Assembly: GCA_037176725.1 (NCBI GenBank)
Contig: JAZBRS010000049.1
Location: 38,060,001 to 38,124,000 of the forward strand
DNA: 64,000 bases
Direction of reading: 5' to 3'
Source of the DNA: Posidonia oceanica
Taxonomy: Eukaryota; Streptophyta; Magnoliopsida; Alismatales; Posidoniaceae
Below are positions 1-11,289 of this stretch, piece by piece. The position numbers were made by a program, and so were the translations under genes. Numbering within the stretch: the first letter of the stretch is position 1; each line of letters opens with the position of its first letter. The notes beneath the pieces are model-generated. The model saw nothing but the letters and a program-made list of their open reading frames with translations. It was not told the DNA's origin and made no database searches.

Positions 1-907
1 TTTGGTAAATTTCATTTCCTTTACAAAGCAATCAAACTACCAACAAACAAGTGTTTACCAAGAATCTGATTTTTCTTGCAACAAAAAGGGTTGACATGAA
101 ACAATCTAACGTTTAAGCTTGTATCAAGAATCAGAGAGGTTTGCCAAACACAGCCTAAGATTTAGTCTTCTGCTAAATCACAGAGGTTTCAGATCAACTT
201 TTGCATAATCAGACTTTTCTTTTCATTTTTTTTAGCATAGAACTTTATCAGGGTATTTATGGCCTATCAGTTACTACTGCTGCATTTTTTCAGTTTAATG
301 CTGTAGGGTGGTAAAGCAGGGCAGGCCAGGAGAACTATGTATCCTAGGAAATCTGGTTGAACCCGAAAGTCACCAAGTGCATTAGAACCCAGCTTAGTGT
401 GAATAAGGAAGACTGAACATCGGCCTGTCTGCCTGTGGAACGAGCAAGCCTCTGTTCAATACTAATGTTTAAACTTTAGCTAAATCCTCGTTGTTATTGC
501 AGGTTATTCCTGGTAAAACAGAATAGTGTTCCTATCTGTGTCCCCAGTTGCAGTGTGGCCTTTATTTCTCACCAATCAACTATCGTTATTTAGCATGTTG
601 CATTGCCTGGCTTTAGATGCATCCTGCCTACCTCTCAGAGCCTAACTTTTGTTGCTGGCGTTGGTTATGATACTGGGCCCAATTTCATGAGCATGCTCAG
701 TGTTGTCCAGATGGTTCTTTCATAAATCATAATCATGAGCCTTTAGTGATTTCTGTTTGTAAATTACAATTGTAATTGGTTGCCCTCTGAATTTATATCG
801 TTCTATGATTTCAGAATTGTAAATTATTGTAGTTACAGTTGAATTCTTACATGTCCTTTCCTAGAAATTCTTCAATAAAGCAGCAGCCAACATCTTGGTC
901 CTACACA
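1..907 (+). other. No gene assigned; possible terminal exon of a leftward gene
   Basis: No convincing coding frame. A pyrimidine-rich stretch ending TTATTGCAG at 502 looks like a 3' splice site, is followed by a short open frame (VIPGKTE then stop), and an AATAAA lies near 872. Together these could be the 3'-terminal exon and UTR of a plus-strand gene to the left of the window. The stretch near 140-165 (GGTTTGCCAAACACAGCC) also resembles the end of a MITE whose other end would be outside. Both readings are weak. Confidence 0.2.
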
Positions 908-910
908 TTG

Positions 911-2225
911 ATATCTAGGGATGCAAATGGATATGATATATCCTTACAAAATTCGTATTTGTATCCATTTATGAGTGGATATGGATATGGATGCGGATAT
1001 GGTTTTTTTAAATTTGAATAGATACGAATATGAATGGGTTTCGAGTTTTTAACGGATATGATAATTTACCGATATTGTATGTATATAGACAATTCTTTAT
1101 ATTTTTACATTTAACCATTAGATTAAAAATTGAGTTTGAAATTCCTAAGTATTAAATTTAACATGTATTTATTATAGTTTGTTATAATTTATAGAGAATC
1201 ATTAAATTTGTATATAAATAGATCTATATGTTATGAGTTTTTAAATGATATGGATTTTGGTGTGTAGATGTATATTAAAATCCATGATTTACGTTTTGAT
1301 TTTGAAATTTATTACATAGAAATCTAGTGATTTTTACTTTAAAATCATTAAATTTGTATATGAATAAATATGTAGATTTTGACGTGTATTTAATTTAGAT
1401 GATGAAGATTAAAATTCATGAATTACATTTTGATTTTGAAACCTATAACATGTGTTTTAAAAAATTAGCCTTAAATTTTTTAAATGAGGACAGTATATAG
1501 TTGATTCTTTCCTTATATATGTATATAGATATATATTAAATATTTAATGTTAAAAAATTAAAATTAAATCCTAAACTTATTCTCTCTCTTAAATTTCATG
1601 TTGAGTTTTCGTGTTATAAGACTTCATAACATGTCATGATGTTATTCAATAGGCATTTTGACTTTTAAAACTGACATCCTAATAGTTCTTTGCAAATTAA
1701 GACTGTCATTTATAAGTTCCTTACTTCTTGATGTTTCTCTTCTCAAAAATTATTTATCTAATTTATAAGAATTTTACTTTGTTGTTTATAAGATTTCACC
1801 AACTTTAATTAATAAAATATGTTGCAAAATGTGATAGATTTTTTATTAATCATTAATTAATTATACATCGTTAAATGTGGAATATCAAGATGTGAATTTA
1901 TTACTCCATTTCTTTTTGAAAAAGTTAAGTCTAACCTATGATTATGTATATATATATTTTTGATATATATTGTTTATATTTCATATATATTGAATAACTT
2001 AAAATATATAAATATATGAAAATCTTATCAATGGTTTAATTAATTATGTAACGTGCATATCGTCATATCTGTTTTTATATCTGATTTTATCTGTATCTGA
2101 TCTTCTTTTATCCATTCCGTATCTGTATCTGTTTTTTAACGATATGGATATGTAATTTTCTTATTTATATGATATCTGTATTCGTATTTCAAAAATGAAT
2201 ATGAATATGGTAACATCCATATCTA
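911..2225. mobile_element. Non-autonomous hAT-like element with GGATG/CATCC ends
   Basis: The left end reads TAGGGATGCAAATGG, the Ac-type hAT terminus. The right end reads GGTAACATCC. The 7-mer ATATCTA flanks both sides (911-917 and 2219-2225), which fits a decayed 8-bp target-site duplication for an element at 918-2218. Both subterminal zones are full of GGATATGGATATG-like units (about 960-1075 and 2045-2210), typical of hAT transposase-binding regions. The interior is AT-rich with no coding potential. An alternative pairing of the same left end with 3766 is given under findings. Confidence 0.5.
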
Positions 2226-2457
2226 AATGTGTAAATCAGGTCGGCTTCGTCCAGCCTGCCAATTATGTAGTCCGGCTGGGCTTGGACCTAATCAGGCTGG
2301 TTAGGGGTCCAGGCTGAGTCGATTTTACTGAACCCCTCGGCTTGGCATGGCCCAGAGCTCGCGACCAGGCCAGGTTGTGGTTTGGGTCAAGTCGATCTGT
2401 TGGGTCGGTCTGTTTTTTAAAAAAAAATTGAAAAAAAATCATTTATTATTAAATATT

Positions 2458-2460
<3 letters not shown>

Positions 2461-2514
<54 letters not shown>
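2461..2514. repeat. (TA)27 microsatellite
   Basis: Uninterrupted TA dinucleotides over 54 bases, inside the non-coding end of the hAT remnant. Likely length-polymorphic. Confidence 0.95.
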
Positions 2515-2518
<4 letters not shown>

Positions 2519-2711
2519 TGAAAATATTTAACTTTTATATTTTTATAATTATTACATTAATATAAATTAAAAATTTTACAAAAAATCTATTCATCGTCAT
2601 TAGTAGAAGTTGTCTCAAATATAGCATCCGTTGAAGTTGATGTTGTCTCCTTATCTTCTGATTTGTCGTTTAAGTTCAAATTTTAAAGACAATCAATCAT
2701 ATCGTATTAGT

Positions 2712-3560
2712 TTTTCAAGCACATAGAGTTTTTACAGATTTTTCTGATAGTTTACATTTTCTATCACTTAGAATTCTTCTATCTGCTGAAAATGCAGATT
2801 TCGATGTCACAATAGACGTCGGAATAATTAGTAAATCTTTTGTCATTTTAAAAACTATAGGAAAGCTAATTGCAGTACTATACCACAACTTTAATATATC
2901 TAAATTATCCATTTGAGATTCATTAAAAGTAAATTCACATTCTAAATAATTTTCTAATTCATTATTAGTGGTTGATTTTGCGTATTTTTCTTTTTCTTAT
3001 TTATTCTACTAAAAAATGAACTACTACTACTACTATTATATTTCTTCCTACAAAACTAGATGTATTAGTACTAGAACTACTTTCACCATCGTAAAGTCTA
3101 ACATATTCTTCAAATAATGTATATAAAGTTTCCTTAAATTTTTTATCAAATTCATCTATTCTTTCACTTTTATTCATGTTATTAAAAATATCTTCTAAAA
3201 GTACCATACAATTAACTAATCTATGTTTAAGGTCCATGATTAATGTTAAATATGTCCACAATGTAGACTTATCCCGATAATTATTATATTTTTCTTCCAT
3301 TAATTGAATAATATTTACTAAACATGAGACATGTTTATATTATTGAAAAATATTTGTAATATTAAATAAATTAATTTAAACTAGAGAACTAGTAGGATAA
3401 TATTGAACCAATAATTGTTAAGTTACATAATAAAATGGTTCTAAAATTTATGAATTATGTTAGAATTATTTCAATATTCATCATTTAAAAAATAATTAGA
3501 TTTTACATTATAATATATTGTAATTATGTTACTATAAGGTAAACATGAACTTAACATATC
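2712..3560 (-). pseudogene. hAT transposase C-terminal half, degenerate
   Basis: The transposase would bind the element's ends and catalyse cut-and-paste transposition. Reading leftward from about 3560, a broken stretch around 3400-3560 retains residues typical of the RNase-H-like core (IHKF-EPFY...YYPTSS). Next comes an open stretch 3300-3001 resembling the plant hAT RNase-H-fold region (FEEYVRLYD). Last is the C-terminal dimerisation domain, 3000-2712, with ILKLWYS, PIVFKMTKDLLIIP and SKSAFSADRRIL, each recognisable against Dimer_Tnp_hAT. Stops and at least one frameshift (near 3000) separate the pieces, and the N-terminal BED finger and catalytic core were not found. The family assignment is firm; activity is excluded. 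Confidence 0.8.
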
Positions 3561-3770
3561 ATATATTGAGTTCCATTTATGTTGAACATTTAACTTAAAT
3601 TTTTTAGATTTTAAACCATTTTCTACACATAGATATCTAAATTTTTAAAATCTTTTAGATAATATTTGAATAAATAAAATACCTGTCTTGAGGTAGGGTT
3701 GGTCCGGTCCATCGTTCCTTTAGACGGGTCAAGTCCTATATCCGTATCACGATCCGTTTGCATCCCAAAA

Positions 3771-6195
3771 TTGATATAACATATGCTGACTTCTAAAATG
3801 GCAGTAGCAGCCCGCATGTGCATGGCAGGCATGAAGCCGAAGTGGGCGGTGATAATTATATAAGTTTTAAACGTCAAACGGGCCCATTCGAAGGTCTGCG
3901 TTTCGCAATCCTGTAGCTTTGTCTGTTCATCTTCACATGTCTATGAGCCTGATTTTTATGATTATCCAAGTTAAAAGAACTGATTTAACAGTCATGTTGA
4001 TGTACAACTTGGAATTTTGAATGCTTCGTTGGGAATTATTGGCTTTGTTATAATCGATGAGATGGCCAAACGGCAAAAAGCTTTAGATGGCGCGTCACAG
4101 TCAATTCAGGAGATAACATATAATTTTAGTCGGAGCATCAATATTTAAGTGCATCTAGAAACTCAAACTACCAATAATAGCACGAAATCATTGGTACCGC
4201 TGCTGGTCCTCCACCAAGACCTAAACATCCAGGTAATAAACATCTAGATAATAACCAGCTACATATAGCTCAAAAGCATCGCACCAAACCATTTATATTT
4301 AGTTAACCTGGCATGTGAATATAAAAAGGACGAATCCCCTGGCATATTCCATCACAATCAGGCACTGGCAGGAATATGCACTTCGGTTTAAATCTGATGT
4401 GAGATTCTCTGATGATGCCACATGCTTAATTTTCCTGAAGTTCTTGGGCTTACCTAGTGCCTATCAATATGCTGAACGTGACTGTTCTACTCTACATGTG
4501 TTTAAAATAGATTTCTTAAATTAAGCAATAGTACTATCGACTAATTGATTGTTACTTTGGTCAATCCAAATTTCCAATCTTTCTCCTTTTTTTTCTTTAT
4601 TTTTTTTGAAAAACCAAACATTTTCTCAAGAAAGTTCAGTTTTTAACCCTCGGGACCACACAACCAAATCAAATATAAATATCTAACCACGACATCTAAC
4701 ATATGATTAAAGTACTAACAAACATCATTGATTTTCACAAAGGTTCCTTTTGGACCACTCAGAGCTAACTCCTTCCGCAGAACTCAAGAACTCCCTATCT
4801 CAAGTCTTTAATTATGCTTCGATTCTGAAGCTCTCACTGCTGATTGGCCTGCATATGACGGCACTGTTCATTCCTCGAAAAAAAATTCAGAGTTCTTTAA
4901 AAACTCCCATGATTCTGCGTGTTAGGCAGTGGTTCGAGGGAAAAGGCACCGCATTCAATAACTCTTGTCAAATCAAATGTACTGCATTCCAAGATTGGTG
5001 GGTATTATATTCTTAGTTTATCTGGTCTCATGTCAACTTTTACTTGGTAGGAAGCTGCACCCTACACCTACCACAGTCTTTATAAAAGAAGACAGATTCT
5101 TTTCCCAAGGCACCAGCCTTTTTATGCCCATCAGCCTAATCGGTCTCACTTTCTTCTCCTTCTTTTTTTTTTTTTTTTTTTTTTGATTCGATCGGTATCA
5201 CATTCGTCAAACCTGGACTTGGTCATTACATATTGTGGTATTCATAGCCACGATACCAAACCCAATGACTGCTAACCCATGCCTGTGGTTGTCTGTGGAT
5301 TTTTGGCTGTTTATATTTTGATTATATCTACAAGTGTTAGACGTTTTCTTTCTTTTAGATTAGAAAAGCGAAAGCACAGCAAATGCGCGTGGGTTTACAA
5401 CCCAAAATAGTTCTGGATTGATCATTTTGTTCCTTCCTTATGTCCGCTTTTAACTTGCACCCTAATCTAAATAATCTTGTTTGCTTGGAACTTGTGGCTA
5501 TGTAATAGAATTTTAACAATTTGGATCTTTTTGTTAAGGGTTGAGATTTTTTTGTTGGAGTCTACAACCAATATGGCTTTTTTTTTATAATAAATACATG
5601 AAAAAGAAATAATCATATAGATATATTTATTAGATATCTATAAATACATAATAAAATTTTCATTTAAATCAAACAACTATTAACTATTGATCTAAAAGTC
5701 TTAAAATTCAACACATTTTGTTAAATTTTAGATTAAAAATTAATAATGAATATAACTTAGATTAGAATGAAACTTTAACACATAGTAAATTATCTTATAA
5801 ATTAACTAACTATATAATTAGATTGTATTTATAAAAAAAAGAAAAAAAGGAAGGATGCCTACGGGAAATATTCTTTATAGACACCAACAAGAGGTCTTTT
5901 CTATTTTGTTAATAGACTATTACATTTGCTACATTTGATGATTCTCAAAAAAAAATATTTTCATATTTGTGTTGATAACTTTGTTACTTCAAACCACTAT
6001 TTAAAAAATGAACCAAACCAACATGATCAACTGAGAATTTTTTAATTTCTGATTGGCTCCTGTAAAAAAAAAAAAGCCTAGGCTTAAAAACCACCCTAAC
6101 TATTTTGAATTAGATCAAACTAGTTAAATTGGTCAGTCTAACCAAACGGTTGAACCATGTTGTTCACACAACATACTTCCATTAAGATTTAGGAT
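3771..6195. other. AT-rich intergenic DNA, no gene recognised
   Basis: Short open frames at 4315-4524, 4750-5016 and 4965-5186 have no recognisable domain and no gene structure. A T22 run lies at 5163-5184. I see no TE termini or coding remnants here. Confidence 0.5.
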
Positions 6196-6628
6196 ACCTT
6201 CAACATTTGAATGTACTGTGGTACCTTTTAAAATTTGATGTCAATTTTAAATACCTCTTATCCTCTATTTTATAGATAAAACCGTTAGTTTTAGTAGAAA
6301 AGGATTAAATTACCTCAAAATTTTATCCACAAATATTCTATATCTACCAAGTCGTTAGTTATCAATGGGGTTTAAAATATACCTTATTTATTCTTCCTTT
6401 CATCTTCTTCATCTTCTCTTCTTAAGGAATGTATTTTTAGAAGAGAAAAAAAGTCTCAATGTGAACTAACAATGAAGTGAATAGGAGGTATTTGAAAACA
6501 ATTTTTAGGGCTAATTTGGTATTTTCTACTAAAATTAAGAATGCTAGCTACAAAATATATGACAAAATTGTATTTAAAATTGGTGTTAAACCTTAAGGGC
6601 GTGCTACAATATGTTAATGTCAGGAGGT
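6196..6628. mobile_element. Foldback/MITE-like element with long imperfect inverted arms
   Basis: The arm at about 6196-6310 is inverted at about 6510-6628. Matching blocks are ACCTTCAACATT with ACCTCCTGACATT (ends), CAATTTTAAATAC with the same read inverted, and TTTTAGTAGAAAA in both arms. The arms are roughly 115-130 bp and imperfect, the centre about 190 bp. There is no ORF. No target-site duplication could be assigned, so the superfamily stays open. Confidence 0.45.
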
Positions 6629-9182
6629 TTTTTCAAAGAAAGGCAAACCTTGATATTTTATATGAAAGTTACCCATTCCACTATTCTAAGTAATTTACAT
6701 ATATGTCATTGACATTTTATAAAATCTTAAAGTAAGTAAAACTACTTTTTTTCTAAAGTAAAACTCTTGGTATGTAGTTTTATAGAAATTTATCTCTTAA
6801 CCTTAAATTTCAAAATATTAACTTTCTTTTATCATTGTAGACATTTATTAATTTGATGTAATTCCTTAATATATGTTGTCTACACGAGTGAAATTCTTTA
6901 AAGTACAATATAATGTATTGGAGCTAATCATTTAAAAAATATATAGATTTTACTTACTTTTTAAAAAAATAAATGATTTCTTTAAGGAAAAAGATATAAC
7001 TAAAATTTTAGTAATTTATTGTTGTAATAAAAACTACATTTAAAGTTTAAACTCTAATACAAGTTGACATAATTCATTTGGCCTTTTTTTTAACTTTGTA
7101 CTCATTTGAAGATCAATTATTATTTATATGTTTTTAAATAAAGATTAATTTTTTAATAAAATATTTGTATGTGCTAATTATGTGAAAAAATTAATTCAAG
7201 TGACTAAAATAGTGTATTTTTTTAAAACCCTTCTAGCTCTATTATTTCTATTGTATATATGGGATAAGGAACACATCTTTTTTATTGCATGATTTCTACC
7301 TGCACTTTTCCTCTAGAAATTAAAATAATGCATCAAGCCTAAAACTACAAAAAAGCATGTTTCTTTTACCAAAATATCATTGATAATCTTGAAAATATTC
7401 CCATTAGTTCTTTACTTCTTAGAATTCTCTCAATACCATCCATTTGTCAAATCATTTGCTTGTGTAACCCTATTGTGACCTATTTTTGCAGTGCGAAGAA
7501 TATCAAGTTAAAACTACAAGTGTATGGTAAATTAAGAAATGATTTAGTTAAAATAAACAACAAATACAACAGCCCTAATCACTACTCTAAGCATAAATTA
7601 GAGTGATACTACTCACTTTTAGTTTATTAAATTCTTGGATGATTCAACAAATGCTTAAATATTGTCTAACATAATGAAATCATAACAATCAACACAACAT
7701 GAGAGATGAGATTACTAGCTATTTAAACATTCTTTCAGGCTATTTTCATCATATACCATAGATGAAAATTTAGTAATTCATATTACTAAGGACATAAAAG
7801 ACATAATTTCTTTTAAAAGATAACATAAAAGGCAAAAAAGTAATGAAGAATAAAAAGACATTATAAAAGAAAAGAAATTTCTGTTGATACTCAAAACCTC
7901 GAATACAAAATGAACTTCAAGCTCATTTTGCAATAACAAGCTCAACTCAGACTTGGAAAGATTACAAGAACTAAAACAACTACAACATGAAAGACAACGG
8001 ATCATAGTAGGTAGATGACATACCTTCCAAAAAAAAGAAAAGGTAGAGGATATATAACATACAAAATTTATCAGTTGGTCCAGCTACATGTTTTCAATTA
8101 AGAAACTTTTTTCCTCCCCTAAGACCTCCTTTCCTATGTAAGTAAGGTAATCGTTCGATGAGATTACTGCAGTCAAACCACAACAGATAATCCCTCGTGT
8201 AACATAAGAGAAGAGAGTCACTCGTCCTTTTATAAGCACAAGGAATGAAGATTACAAGTTAGAATTCATTTCCACTTCAAGCAGCATACCATGAAGTCGA
8301 AAGGTGTCTCTTAAAAAAAACAAAAATGTTCTACATCTATTAGGATTTAAATCTGTAATCTCTCAATTAGAATAATAATCACGTTCCGAATGAATTATGT
8401 TTTGTTCGATAAAGATCTCACTTGATGAGAAGAACATGTGACAAAAATATGAAAGCGATCAACCCATGCCTAGATTGAACCATGGTCTAGTGGCTAATCA
8501 AAACCATTCATAGGAGATAGCGACTTGTCACCTTAAGCAACACACTATTGACATCACTATTATCACGATTTCTACCATCACCTCATCACCTCTACCATTC
8601 ACCAACATTGTCACTGCCTCATCTTCGCTATTATTGACGTTGCCACCAGACCATCACCACCCCTACTATAATTGCTACCTCCATTTCATATTCTTCTCCA
8701 TCATTATAAGAGGTATTGAAGCGATATGAGAATGGATGTTTCAGAAATTTCTATGCTAAATAACATATGTTTGTTACAATGTTAGAAGCCATTCAATCAA
8801 GGTGTAATACCATAGAAGGTGTTTAAGGTGTTTCAACATATTTATATACAAAGACTAACTACTGTGCATATGCAAGCAAATTATTTGGTAAATCGAGCGT
8901 ATTGACAGAACTCCAAGAAATAGATGGATATTGAGAATATTTTTAGACTTAAGAGGAGGTATTTCAAGAAAAAAAAATAATAATAAAATGTTAGAGAAAA
9001 GTAGGGAAGCTCATGCTTTTGGTGGGCAACATTGAATGAGCATTGGATTGGAAGTACCACTGGATTCCTTTTTCCTAGGAAGATTGCATATCCACATTGG
9101 CTAAAGTTTATCTAGACGAGGTCATTTACGCAAATACCATGGAACCCACAAATTGTGATTTTTTTGATGTTATTATTAAAAT
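6629..9182. other. AT-rich intergenic DNA, no gene recognised
   Basis: Homopolymer-rich sequence without coding potential. At 8535-8700 a degenerate run of ACC/ATC/CACC triplets makes an imperfect trinucleotide-like patch. The open frame at 7778-8005 (minus) is not recognisable. Confidence 0.5.
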
Positions 9183-9570
9183 TCACACACAAATTGCAAG
9201 TCTGTTCCAGTGGATGAAATCCAACGTCATACATCCAGAGGTCGACTAGCAGACTCCTTCATTATAGTAGTGGGGTCCACTACAGTTAAAATCCACACAC
9301 AAATTGCAAGTCTGTGAACAGGTTCCAATGGTTGAAATCCAACGTCATATATCCATTTGAAATCACGGAAGTAATAGCAAAAATTCAACACAGGACGACC
9401 AGTAGACTTCTTCTTACTGTAGCAGTGAAGTCCACCACCAGTCATGATGGTGGGTCCCATCGCTACAATGAAGGGTCCACCACTACAGTCATGGTGGTGG
9501 ACCTCATCGCTACAGTGAGGAAGTCTACCACCAGTCAAGATAATAGATCCCATCATTACAGTGAAGAGGT
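9183..9570. repeat. Local direct duplication plus 47-bp minisatellite
   Basis: A block beginning ACACACAAATTGCAAGTCTG occurs at about 9185-9236 and again at about 9293-9354, a direct duplication with an insertion of a few bases. It is followed by about three copies of a roughly 47-bp unit (about 9427-9565). These copies have CCACCACCAGTCATGATGG-type dyads and CATCGCTACAGTGA tails. The short open frames on both strands here arise from the repeat. Confidence 0.65.
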
Positions 9571-11289
9571 CAGTTGATCGATTTTTTTTGTACGATCGAT
9601 CTATTTTTAAATGTCTAGAGTAATAGCTCAGAGCATTTATAAGAAATTGATATCAGCTCCTTGGTTGTAATAAAGTAATAGCTTTTTTCTTACTTAATAT
9701 TCCCCTTGTTGGGGAAGAGAGAGATTGTTTTTCTTCAACCTTCTTGAAGCTCACGAGGGGAAGCAGAGAATCGTGCAAGTTGAAACCTTAAAAGGCTCCC
9801 ATACCTTCCTTCCTTTCTTTTTTTTTTTCTTCCAATGCCAGCCTCCCATGTGATTTCAATTTAAATGACTCAAGTGTTGATCACTAGAACCTACGTGAAT
9901 CTAACTAGTTAAAGTTGGTTACCTAAAAAATTGGACCATCAAGTAGAAGATCTTGTATCCTTATCTAACATTGAAAGATTCATAAAAACCAGTTATATCA
10001 ACTTCATCCTTAGGATGTAAACTTTGATTCTCTTTCAAGTGACAATCTAAACTTCATTGGAAGGAACAACAACTCCCATATTAACTTGATGATTCAGTTT
10101 ATCAAGTTTCATAGGAAAATCTCTTCCATTGCTCATTTGTCTTTGCTTTATCACTGTACGAAAGATTTGGTTTGAATCTATCTTTTGGCAATGTAAACAT
10201 TGAACCTCGACCCTGATGAGGTTCTATTTGATTTTAATTTAAACATTTTAACTGCTCTCAGAAAAAAACAACAAAACACAAATATTGATAAGAAGAAGGA
10301 CCCAACGCAGCAACTCGTTGAAGTTAAGCTAAAACCTTGTAATGTTTTCTCTCTTAATATGGATCTGGAGTATATGCACTGACATTTAAGATTCGTGCAT
10401 GCCATGAGTTAAACATGTCGGCCATGCCATGGAATTTTGCTGGTCTCTTTCTAAGTTCCTCGTGAGTTTTGTTGCAACAGTTAGGAATTTACAGCATGAT
10501 TACCAAAGCTGCATTCCTAAGTTATAACAGCATATCGAATAAAATATAGTTTATTCAACATATAACTGTTACTTCAGATAGAAAATTAGATTCAAATCTT
10601 ATTGGATGTAGAATTTTTATATATAAAAAAGAAGAAGAGAAAGCTACTGCAGCATGGGTCCATTATCAAAGTTATGCCTCTCAACTCAGGTCTGAACAGT
10701 GAGAGACACATTTTACGTCACATGTACTCTATCCTTAATTCTCGGTCCTCCCAAATACCAAAGTTATGGTCTCCTAACTTTTTAGAACACTCCTGTCTTT
10801 CTTTGCCCCCTCATGCACAATGAGAAAAAGAAGGAAGGAAATCATGCAATCATGCATGCAGCAAAGAGTAGCCACAGCTTTCTTCTTCACCACCACTTTA
10901 CCCATCCCTTTATACTTTGTCTTCTTGCCATAAGAAACAAAGTTCTCCCGAAATGGCCATGTATGAGAAAGTAGCGCGCATCTCTTTTAGATGTCGACGT
11001 ATCCACCATGGCAACTGCATATTAAAGTATGTGGCCAATTGCATCACTTGAAGACACTGAACAGTTGAGTTCTAGATCTCACAGTCTGCAAAGAAAATGC
11101 AATTATACTTTGATCAACAGACAAATATTTTCTAAACAAGAACCAACTCGATTAAGAAAGCATAATATGAAATCTTTCTTTATATTCAAATTGATTATAC
11201 TTTGATCACTAGGCAGATGTTTTCTTCTTCTTTTGGATTAAATTTGTGTAATTTTGGAAGGAAAAAAGAAAGAAAGAAGAAAGAGACCA
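9571..11289. other. Intergenic DNA, no gene recognised
   Basis: Mixed-composition sequence. A patch at about 9590-9790 (GTAATAAAG signal, T-rich runs) could be a retrotransposon end, but no partner copy is in the window. The short frames at 10178-10405, 10200-10382 and 10602-10823 show no domain. Around 10850-11050 the composition is more balanced but no exon could be supported. Confidence 0.4.

Larger units (their letters stand above)
2227..3770 (-). mobile_element. Decayed Ac-type hAT transposon
   Basis: This segment carries an hAT transposase remnant on the minus strand. GC-rich subterminal DNA (GGTCCAGG/GGGTCGG-like units) lies at about 2235-2415 and 3685-3760. The right end is GATCCGTTTGCATCCC (ending 3766), the inverted form of the Ac-type terminus; it matches the terminus at 918 at 14 of 15 positions. 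The left boundary is not clear. A long (TA)n tract interrupts the non-coding part. Confidence 0.6.

Noticed and set aside
140..165. Complete MITE at the left edge
   Set aside because: Only one end-like sequence (GGTTTGCCAAACACAGCC) is inside the window.
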